NCBI GenBank assembly: GCA_031279875.1 | Contig: JAITHS010000053.1 | Span: 1 to 17,904 of the forward strand | Reading direction: 5' to 3' | DNA from: Tannerella sp. | GTDB taxonomy: Bacteria; Bacteroidota; Bacteroidia; Bacteroidales; Tannerellaceae | Length of the DNA: 17,904 nt | Part shown: one piece after another, positions 7,833-14,550 of the stretch | Layout: each line of letters starts with the position of its first letter | Position numbering within the stretch: position 1 is the first letter of the stretch | Position numbers and translations under genes: made by a program | Notes under the pieces: model-generated | Told to the model about the DNA's origin: nothing | Seen by the model: only the letters and a program-made list of their open reading frames with translations | Database searches by the model: none

Positions 7833-10151
7833 CTAAAACGGGTATCCCAGAGCGAGATGAAAGCCCAGAGCGTTGCGTAACGACGGAGCGTTAAAATAGC
7901 CGCTAACACCGGTATCGTAAGGAAAATGCAGCGCATAACCTACATCAAACCGGAATACGAGCATCTGCATATCATAACGTAAGCCGATGCCCGTTCCGAG
8001 AGCTATGTCGTTGAAAAGATGTTTCCAAACAAACATTCCGTCCGGTCGAGCAGGATCGTCTCGCAAGAGCCAAACGTTACCGGCGTCAAGAAAGACTGCC
8101 GTTTGAAGGTTGCCGACAAGTTTATAACGGTATTCGGCATTGCCTTCGAGTTTAAAGTCTCCGTTTTGGTCAATATATGCGTAAGGATTATTGCGGTTGG
8201 GGGTAAATCGTCCCGGTCCGAGACTTCGTATCGTGAAAGCGCGGATACTGTTTGCACCGCCAACGTAAAAGCGCTCATTATAAGGCGATACGGTCGAATT
8301 GCCGTAACTGTATATAATGCCTCCTCCAATTCGTGTTGCAAGTCGATGATTACGGCTAATATAGTGATTATAACGCAGTTCGGTAGTAATTTTGACAAAC
8401 TGCGAATAAGTATTTCCGAGAATTTTCTTCTTCTCTTTGAAGCCGCGACCAAACAGCGCGTAGGCTCCGGAAATAAGATTTCCTGCTTCCGAAATCGATA
8501 TGCGCCAGACAGTTTTACTTCGTTCGGTGCGTACAGGCGTGTTATTGAGCGTGTAAGAATACTCCATCGAGGGGATAAACCGGTCTTGCATGCTTTGATA
8601 AAGCGACGGATTATACTCAATAATACTGTCGAAACGCTCCGTTGTACTCTGTAATTTGTTGAATACAAGGCTTAAAGGCGTGAAAGAATAAAGACGTATA
8701 GGATTAGGCACAAATTCATAAGTCAGTTTGCCTCCGAAAGAAAGCATTGAATAATATTTTGTGCGATTTAAACTGCTGACACTCAAATCTATGCGCGTAA
8801 AGGCATCAATATTGCCCGACGTTTTGCGGGGAAACACAAGTCGCGGAAAAGTAAGACTGCCGAGTACGCCTATTTCGTAATTGTTTATCAATCCTGTATT
8901 AGAGCGGTAATCTTTGCCTGTGTAGAACTCATAAGAGCCTAATAATGTTGCTGTTAGAGATTCTCCGCCTCTAAAAACGTTTCGTTGCGTAAGGCTTAAT
9001 GAAGTTTTGGGGCCGGCAAAATTGTTGTCGTTATACGTTCCGCGCAAATCGGCAGAGACATTATACGGATAGTTGTATGCCGTGTTAATCAGCACGTTAA
9101 GCGTGTCGTTGTTATTGACCGTATCGGCTGGAGTATATTCGAAGCCCGAATAACGAAATATATCAAGGCGATTGATAGCATTTTGTGTTTTTCTTTGTTT
9201 ATCAAGCGAATATAATTCTCCGGAATGAAATTTAAACTGCTCATAAAGAGTTTTAGGCTTGATGCGCAACTTGCCTTCATACAATATATTAATGTCCTGA
9301 TAATTAATAGTATCAGTCGGTGTCTCGTTATCGTATCCGTATAAGGCAACCGTTATGTTACCGATTTTCCAAGGCTTTAAGATACTTCGCGAAACGCCCT
9401 GTTTAAGGCCGATTTTCAGACTTACCTGCTGTGGGGAAAGCGTCGAATCGGCCTGATATACAATATTTTCAGGCAAAAAATAGTAATAACCGTTATTACG
9501 AATCAGGTCGGCAATGCGTTGGCGTTCGGCTTCGAGCAGCGAAGTAGAGAATATATCTCCGCGATGAAGCAGCCGCGCCGCAGTTTGTAATTGCAACAGT
9601 GTGTCACTACGGTTTTGCATCCTGCGATATTCAATCGAATCGATAAGATAAGGCTGATTAAAAGTTACTTCATAACGGATGCGTGCTTTGAGCGTGTCTT
9701 TTTTATCCGGAATGATGACGTAATCGGCTTTACCTGCCAGATAGCCGTTTTCATGCAAAATATGCGTAACAATACGTGTACGCAAAGTCGGATTGACGGT
9801 CGAAATCAGTACGGGATTCTTTGCCAACCACTTCATTAACAGTTTATTAACACTGCCGTTTTTGTTGACATTAGCATTATAAACCCAAAGACCGACGGCA
9901 AAAGGCGTCCGAGCGCGCGAACTGCCCGATAAGGCATTGTTTGGCGGACATGCAAAAGCCTCTTCTACAAGGTCATACAGATTATCATCCACATCTATGC
10001 TGTCCTCGTCAAGATATTTCACTTCCTTAATTCCGGTATAAAGTATTTCACCTTTCGGAAGATTGGCGGTAGTGGAACATGACGCGCACAAACACAGTAT
10101 TAATACTTTACAGTATTGATAATTCGTTATTTCATTCATTTTCCGTGCCAT
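7833..10151 (-). CDS. tamL: TamL-like Omp85 (BamA/TamA family) outer-membrane lipoprotein
   Basis: Predicted Omp85-family protein that helps place proteins in the outer membrane; the lipoprotein form in Bacteroidetes is called TamL and is thought to work with TamB. The 772-residue product starts MARKMNEITNYQYCKVLILC and has a lipoprotein-type signal ending CASC, with Cys25 as probable lipidated residue; ATG 10139 (Met5) is an equally good start. POTRA-like regions fill roughly 95-400, e.g. PYLIDSIEYRRM and NNGYYYFLPENIVY. From about 400 on, alternating beta-strand sequence forms the barrel, with the loop-6 motif GGANSIRAFTIRSLGPG (Arg637; IRAF instead of the common (V/I)RGF) and a terminal Phe (GYPF) like a barrel assembly signal. 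It lies 50 bases after the sus operon with its own -7 box and converges on ntpK. No tamB is in the window. The symbol rests on architecture, so BamA-type paralogues remain possible. Confidence 0.85.
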   Translation of the reverse strand: MARKMNEITNYQYCKVLILCLCASCSTTANLPKGEILYTGIKEVKYLDEDSIDVDDNLYDLVEEAFACPPNNALSGSSRARTPFAVGLWVYNANVNKNGSVNKLLMKWLAKNPVLISTVNPTLRTRIVTHILHENGYLAGKADYVIIPDKKDTLKARIRYEVTFNQPYLIDSIEYRRMQNRSDTLLQLQTAARLLHRGDIFSTSLLEAERQRIADLIRNNGYYYFLPENIVYQADSTLSPQQVSLKIGLKQGVSRSILKPWKIGNITVALYGYDNETPTDTINYQDINILYEGKLRIKPKTLYEQFKFHSGELYSLDKQRKTQNAINRLDIFRYSGFEYTPADTVNNNDTLNVLINTAYNYPYNVSADLRGTYNDNNFAGPKTSLSLTQRNVFRGGESLTATLLGSYEFYTGKDYRSNTGLINNYEIGVLGSLTFPRLVFPRKTSGNIDAFTRIDLSVSSLNRTKYYSMLSFGGKLTYEFVPNPIRLYSFTPLSLVFNKLQSTTERFDSIIEYNPSLYQSMQDRFIPSMEYSYTLNNTPVRTERSKTVWRISISEAGNLISGAYALFGRGFKEKKKILGNTYSQFVKITTELRYNHYISRNHRLATRIGGGIIYSYGNSTVSPYNERFYVGGANSIRAFTIRSLGPGRFTPNRNNPYAYIDQNGDFKLEGNAEYRYKLVGNLQTAVFLDAGNVWLLRDDPARPDGMFVWKHLFNDIALGTGIGLRYDMQMLVFRFDVGYALHFPYDTGVSGYFNAPSLRNALGFHLALGYPF

Positions 10152-10172
10152 AAAGTATAAAAATTACCGCCG

Positions 10173-10180
10173 CAAAGGTA
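10173..10180 (-). promoter_or_regulatory. Putative tamL -7 promoter box
   Basis: TACCTTTG reads on the minus strand at 10180-10173, an exact TAnnTTTG match, about 20 bases before the tamL ATG. No good TTTG -33 element is found at the usual distance. With no clear terminator after the DUF4998-like gene, some read-through from the sus operon is also possible. Confidence 0.6.
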
Positions 10181-10201
10181 AGCATTTTTTTTATAACACA
10201 G

Positions 10202-11224
10202 TCAGTCAAGTTTTTGAAAAGTAATCCACATTGTATTAAGGTTTACGACTATGCGATAATCTCCGACGGCCGTTGACGGCACTTCCCAAAACGGGTCATA
10301 GTCGCCTCTTTCCGGGTCGCCATACCACCAGAAGACAATCGGAGCGTCTTTCATCTCACTGCGTACCGGAACGGGGCCGATTGTCCAGTCCCACATGTTA
10401 TCCCAGTCGAATTTCCAGATAGTACCGGTCAGATGAACGCGCGGAAAGACAAAGACGTAAGGATTGTCGTCGTCGTAATCACAGGCATAAGTACCTGATC
10501 CATAGCCCCAACCTGTAACATCGCCTACTATCTGCAATGTTCTGATACGCGGGTTAAACAATTTCCAGTTGCTTACTATATGTCCGGAAGCAATCTCATA
10601 AAGGCTGCGATATTTGATTCTTACACAGGGTTTTGCATCCGTCAGATAAGTAACGGTTTCTGTCGGCATAATTTTCAACAGTTTGGTAGTACCGGTTTTT
10701 GTTTCATATTCTATTTCGGAGCAGTAAACGTTTTCGGGAGAAGCATCCCAGTAGATAATATTTTGCGTCGGATATACCGAAACACGGTTTATACTGCGGT
10801 CGGTCATAGTGCTGATCCAAATATCTCCAATAGGGCTGCATGTGCCGTTAAGCGGTATTGAGCGATTACCCAGATTGTCTTCCATATAAACGGTAAAGTT
10901 ATAGTTTTTCTCTTCTAATCCGGTAACGGATATGTCAGCCGAATCTTTGCCGGTAGAAAACGATACAGGCACAGTAAGAGAATCGGAATTGTTATTCCAT
11001 ATTATCTTGACATTCTTCACGTTAGTAGCATTATAAATCCACATTTTTATCAAAACGCTGTAATTATCCGACAGAAAGACTATCGAATCGGGATTGGTAA
11101 GATAAAAAATCTCGCCGTCGCGGATATATTCCTTGTGAACGTCCGACATTTTGTCGCAAGACCCTATCGAGAAGGACACTATAAAGAGGCAGATAGCTGC
11201 CGGAAAAAATAATATTGGTTTCAT
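10202..11224 (-). CDS. DUF4998-like surface lipoprotein with a C-terminal SusE/SusF-like domain
   Basis: Last gene of the sus-type operon. The 340-residue product begins MKPILFFPAA and has a lipoprotein signal ending IGSC with Cys23 as the probable lipidated residue. Residues about 25-220 resemble DUF4998 proteins of Bacteroides (CDKMSDVHKEYIRDGEIFYL, then Ig/fibronectin-like strands). From about 228 the sequence changes to LQIVGDVTGWGYG, which recalls the SusE/SusF carbohydrate-binding domain start, and it ends YRIVVNLNTMWITFQK, again like those domains. This part is very aromatic (WKFDWDNMWDW, FWWYGD) with an acidic DYDDD stretch, which fits ligand binding. Function is inferred: extra glycan binding at the cell surface beside SusD. 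It starts 22 bases after the preceding gene, in a gap filled by a direct repeat. The domain match comes from recall of family patterns, not a search. Confidence 0.8.
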   Translation of the reverse strand: MKPILFFPAAICLFIVSFSIGSCDKMSDVHKEYIRDGEIFYLTNPDSIVFLSDNYSVLIKMWIYNATNVKNVKIIWNNNSDSLTVPVSFSTGKDSADISVTGLEEKNYNFTVYMEDNLGNRSIPLNGTCSPIGDIWISTMTDRSINRVSVYPTQNIIYWDASPENVYCSEIEYETKTGTTKLLKIMPTETVTYLTDAKPCVRIKYRSLYEIASGHIVSNWKLFNPRIRTLQIVGDVTGWGYGSGTYACDYDDDNPYVFVFPRVHLTGTIWKFDWDNMWDWTIGPVPVRSEMKDAPIVFWWYGDPERGDYDPFWEVPSTAVGDYRIVVNLNTMWITFQKLD

Positions 11225-11228
11225 ATTA

Positions 11229-11248
11229 ATTTGATATTATTTGATATT
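11229..11248. repeat. Two perfect tandem copies of a 10-mer in the intergenic gap
   Basis: ATTTGATATT occurs twice head to tail (11229-11238, 11239-11248). The second copy includes two of the three bases of the upstream gene's stop codon (11247-11249), and the repeat fills nearly the whole 22-base gap before the DUF4998-like gene. It looks like a local duplication of stop-proximal sequence. Confidence 0.75.
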
Positions 11249-12467
11249 AATCGGCATAAGAGCCGTAGAACGATACTTCGGAATTAAACGAGTAGTTGAA
11301 AAAGCCCCAAGTTTGAGTAACGCAGATGCGCACATATCTGACCGGCGGCATTTCGCGCGGGAAAGCGAAGCTGTCGCCTGCACGTGCCTGTCGCAAGTCT
11401 TCGTTTGTACACTCGTTGAGAGCCATGCCCGACGGTTTTTCAATCTTACAGTTCATAATGTAATTCCATTCCGACATTTCGACCGATTGCGAGGGGCGAT
11501 TGTCGGTATTACAACAGTAAACATCGAAAATCGACCAGTTAGCGCCGTTGTAGTACATGTTTTGAAACATACGCTGATTGATGACTATGCGGCTAAGTTT
11601 GGCTTTACGTCCCAAATCAATAGTGATATACGGAGGCCAGTCGTAAGGAGTTGAGTGTCCGAAAGTGTTCAAATCGTCATCAATCATGAATATATCCATG
11701 CCTCCCCAGATATTGAAGCCCGAATCGCCGTTGAGGTGCATAAATCGCATTGCCGACTTGTCTAACCTGTCTTCTCGAACGGGCGTCAGAGAGCCGCCGT
11801 CGGGGTATATCAGGCCGGATTCGTTACCCCACCGGTCTGTAATGTTGAGGGCAAACTTTTTAGGCGTCGGTTCATAGCCCCTGACGGTATATTCCATAGA
11901 ATCAACTTTGTTTTGAAACACTTTTGTCGAGACCATATATCCGTTAGCGTCTTCAACGAGGAGGTCGAAAACAAATAGCGCCCTGTCTTCGTTTTTCCAC
12001 TTAAACGTGGCTCCTCCGAAGTCAGGAAATATTCGCACTGTTTTTTTGATTTTCGACAGCGGCGATTCTAACGGAGTAAAAGATACCGTTACAGGCTCGG
12101 ACAATTGTTGCGAGCGGCTGACGGTATAAAGCATCGCTTCATGTTGACCGGTGTCGGTAAAGCCTTCAACAGTCAGAGTATCAATAAAATACGAAGCCAT
12201 GACTTCTCGTTGCTTGCCGTTGCCGACAGTATAGACGGCTTTGACGGCAAGCAGATCGTCGGTATCGGGAATGCGATACGACAGTATAGCTCCGCCGGGT
12301 ATGGCAGTAGCGGAGGCGTTTGAGACGGGCGCCGGTTTGCCATTGTCGGAGCTTATCGGCAAATGTCGTTCTTCTGCGCTGCAACCTACTATCAGCAGCG
12401 CCGCAATGAAGCATAATGTTCTGGTCAAAAATATAATGTTTGTCATAATTAATGTTGTTAAATTCAA
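11247..12467 (-). CDS. SusCD-associated lipoprotein with DUF4959, DUF5126 and DUF5000 (discoidin-like) regions
   Basis: Third gene of the sus-type operon. The product is 406 residues from ATG 12467, or 399 from ATG 12446 (MTNIIFLTRTLCFIAALLIV), which gives a cleaner signal peptide; either way the lipidated Cys is in IVGCSAEE (Cys29 or 22). Residues about 30-135 are an Ig-like DUF4959 region (ATAIPGGAILSYRIP), about 135-240 a DUF5126-like region (FKWKNEDRALFVFDLLVED, ending ALNITDRWGNES), and about 255-405 a DUF5000 / F5/8 type C-like region (TIDLGRKAKLSRIVINQR, then FDVYCCNTD and VRYVRICVTQTWG). Discoidin-like domains often bind sugars, so a surface substrate-binding role is inferred. Proteins of this layout commonly follow SusD in Bacteroidetes. 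Domain names come from recall, not a search. Confidence 0.85.
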   Translation of the reverse strand: MNLTTLIMTNIIFLTRTLCFIAALLIVGCSAEERHLPISSDNGKPAPVSNASATAIPGGAILSYRIPDTDDLLAVKAVYTVGNGKQREVMASYFIDTLTVEGFTDTGQHEAMLYTVSRSQQLSEPVTVSFTPLESPLSKIKKTVRIFPDFGGATFKWKNEDRALFVFDLLVEDANGYMVSTKVFQNKVDSMEYTVRGYEPTPKKFALNITDRWGNESGLIYPDGGSLTPVREDRLDKSAMRFMHLNGDSGFNIWGGMDIFMIDDDLNTFGHSTPYDWPPYITIDLGRKAKLSRIVINQRMFQNMYYNGANWSIFDVYCCNTDNRPSQSVEMSEWNYIMNCKIEKPSGMALNECTNEDLRQARAGDSFAFPREMPPVRYVRICVTQTWGFFNYSFNSEVSFYGSYAD

Positions 12468-12471
12468 ATTC

Positions 12472-12503
12472 TCAAATCTTCAAATCTTCAAATCTTCAAA
12501 TCT
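12472..12503. repeat. Four perfect tandem copies of an 8-mer between susD and the next gene
   Basis: TCAAATCT is repeated four times without a mismatch (12472-12503), i.e. AGATTTGA on the transcribed minus strand, with a degenerate fifth copy (TCAAATTC, 12463-12470) running into the start of the next gene. The array begins three bases after the susD stop codon and could vary in copy number by slippage, changing the spacing within the operon. Confidence 0.85.
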
Positions 12504-12506
12504 CCG

Positions 12507-14483
12507 TCAATATCCCGGGTTCTGAATAAGTCTCGGATTTTTAATAAAATCGTTTTCCGGAATAGGCGACAGGTAGTCACGTTGCACGAAATGCTGTTCA
12601 TAAATAGTAATAGGCTTATAGTATTCGGTATCAGAACTTTGCAGAGTATTCCAGCCCTGAATTGAACGGTTGAGTTCGGTCGAAGCCGTCTTCCAGCGTC
12701 GGCAATCCCAGTAGTAATGGCCTTCGAGCGCAAGTTCTATTTTACGTTCTCTGCGGATGATATCTCTCATCCCTGCTTTGGTAGCGGGTGCGTCCGGTTT
12801 GAAAGTATAGTCGCGGTAACTTTTTTCGATACCTTCCAGACCGGCGCGCTCGCGAATAGCGTCGATGATATTATAGACTTCTGCTGCGGGTCGGGCGTTG
12901 TCCGATGGTGCTGTCTCGTTGAGCGCTTCGGCATATAGCAGCAGCAAGTCGGAATAGCGCATATCGGCGGCATATTCCACATACATGATAGAATTGGCTG
13001 ATTCATAGACCGTTGACAGGTTTGCCAACTTTTTGGGATAATAACCGGTGCAGTTATATCCGTCGGGAAGGATGCCGGAAGAATATTCTCCCCACCGACA
13101 TCTTACGACAGGCGACTGAATATCGGTCAACTGACGATAATAGTTGCCATACCATTTGCCTCTGTCGAAGCCTAATGAAGAATAGAAGCGCGGCTCGCGG
13201 TCGAAGTTCATTGCGGCGGTATTTTCGCCTTCTGCGATATAATACTTATGGCTTGCGTCGCCGCGACGTATTCCGAAGCGCTCGTTGTATTTCTTCTTAT
13301 TGTCGGCGAGCCATTCGGTATCTTCTTCGATAGGAACGCCATGATTGGAGTAAAACAAATCGACGGTAGCGAAAGGCACCGACAATTGCCCGTAAGCTTT
13401 TGCCGTACTTGATTCGAGGCGCGGAATGCACGCCCACACAACGTCGCCCATCGACCATGAATAATTACCCCAGATGATTTCGGGGTTTGTGTACCATGTT
13501 TCGGATAGCGCGCTGCGAAGCGTTTGCAGTCTCAAAGTAGTGTCGGAAAGTGCATTCGTTGCTCTGTAATCGCTTGTGTTATAGAGATGTATCTCGCCTT
13601 CCGAGCAGGCTGCAAGAGCCTTTCGGCAGGCATCGACGGCCTGTGTCCAGCGTGCGGGATCGTAGGTCTGGTTAAAAAACGGCTCTCCATGATGGTCTAA
13701 AAACGAGCTATAGTTGGTGTTACCGTTGAAAAATGCACTTGCTCTGTAAACCATCACTTTGGCGAGAAAGGTATGTGCCGCTGCTTTCGTGAAGCGTCCC
13801 AATTCCGTGTTTTTGCTTGAGATAACGGCAGGCAAGGCGTCGCTCTCTATGACTTCATTCATCAGGTCGATGACGTATTGAAAGCAGTCGTCAACTTTCT
13901 CGCGATAAGGCGCATCAACGTCTTCACCTACCGGCATACTGACGCGCAGAGGACATATCGGACCATACATGCAGATAAGATAGAAGTGCATGTATGCTTT
14001 GAGCATTTTTGCTTCCGCTACCATTCGACGCCGTTCGTTGACGGGTATGTCGCCCACACGGTCAATATTTTCGAGAAGAGTGTTACACTCTCTTATGCCT
14101 GCGTAGAGTGAGCGAGGCCAATCTCCGTTGCTGCTGTTGCTGCGAACGTCGTTGCTCCAGTAATTAAAATATGTCAGAGAAGCATTGTCGGAACCAAGCG
14201 CTATTTGAATGCCGTGAGTGTTAGATGATTGACGGTTGAGCGTCATCTCCATTGCCCCCAACCATCCCGGATTGCCGTTCCATCCGCTACGCGGTAAAGC
14301 CCAGTAACAACTGCTGAGGTAGCGCAGAGTGGTATTACGGTCTGAAAAAGCGTTGTCAAGGGTCGGTATCTGGTCTGGCACTACATCAAGATAGTTGCAC
14401 GACGACAGCCCGCCAAGCCATAAAACTAACGTCAACGGACACCACAAAAACAATTTTAGCATAGTTGTATTATTTTGTTTCAT
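12507..14483 (-). CDS. SusD/RagB family substrate-binding outer-membrane lipoprotein
   Basis: Surface lipoprotein that caps the SusC transporter and hands it the substrate. The 658-residue product has a lipoprotein signal MKQNNTTMLKLFLWCPLT..., lipobox LSSC with Cys29, followed at once by NYLDVVPD, the usual mature start of SusD proteins. The TPR-type segment AEAKMLKAYMHFYLICMYGP (156-175) and the C-terminal RRERKIELALEGHYYWDCRRW (577-597, RagB/SusD signature) are clear. YSDLLLLYAEALNE lies between them. At 658 residues it is somewhat longer than the usual 500-600; the extra length lies in the middle and C-terminal part and fits a distinct substrate site. The start could also be Met8. It follows susC by 64 bases of repeat-rich DNA. 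Substrate is unknown because no enzyme gene is in the window. Confidence 0.95.
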   Translation of the reverse strand: MKQNNTTMLKLFLWCPLTLVLWLGGLSSCNYLDVVPDQIPTLDNAFSDRNTTLRYLSSCYWALPRSGWNGNPGWLGAMEMTLNRQSSNTHGIQIALGSDNASLTYFNYWSNDVRSNSSNGDWPRSLYAGIRECNTLLENIDRVGDIPVNERRRMVAEAKMLKAYMHFYLICMYGPICPLRVSMPVGEDVDAPYREKVDDCFQYVIDLMNEVIESDALPAVISSKNTELGRFTKAAAHTFLAKVMVYRASAFFNGNTNYSSFLDHHGEPFFNQTYDPARWTQAVDACRKALAACSEGEIHLYNTSDYRATNALSDTTLRLQTLRSALSETWYTNPEIIWGNYSWSMGDVVWACIPRLESSTAKAYGQLSVPFATVDLFYSNHGVPIEEDTEWLADNKKKYNERFGIRRGDASHKYYIAEGENTAAMNFDREPRFYSSLGFDRGKWYGNYYRQLTDIQSPVVRCRWGEYSSGILPDGYNCTGYYPKKLANLSTVYESANSIMYVEYAADMRYSDLLLLYAEALNETAPSDNARPAAEVYNIIDAIRERAGLEGIEKSYRDYTFKPDAPATKAGMRDIIRRERKIELALEGHYYWDCRRWKTASTELNRSIQGWNTLQSSDTEYYKPITIYEQHFVQRDYLSPIPENDFIKNPRLIQNPGY

Positions 14484-14485
14484 TG

Positions 14486-14550
14486 TATGTAAATTATATG
14501 TAAATATTATTATGTAAATTATATGTAAACATTATGTAAACATTATGTTA
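14486..14550. repeat. Array of TATGTAAA units, mostly 11 bases apart, filling the susC-susD gap
   Basis: TATGTAAA starts at 14486, 14497, 14511, 14522 and 14533, with a variant TATGTTA at 14544 that includes the susC stop codon. Spacing is 11 bases except one step of 14. On the transcribed strand the unit is TTTACATA. The array spans the whole gap from the susC stop to two bases before the susD start, is A/T-only apart from the repeated G and a few C, and contains short ATG-TTT-ACA-TAA frames. It may act as an unstructured linker or a processing site; that role is inferred. Confidence 0.85.

Noticed and set aside
8019..8654. Open frame of 211 codons on the plus strand inside tamL.
   Set aside because: It lies wholly antisense to a well-supported gene, its translation is not recognisable, and no promoter box precedes it.
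14500..14547. Tiny frames ATG-TTT-ACA-TAA with overlapping TAATG in the susC-susD gap, which might relay ribosomes to susD.
   Set aside because: They follow directly from the tandem repeat unit, lack ribosome binding sites, and encode only three to about twelve residues.
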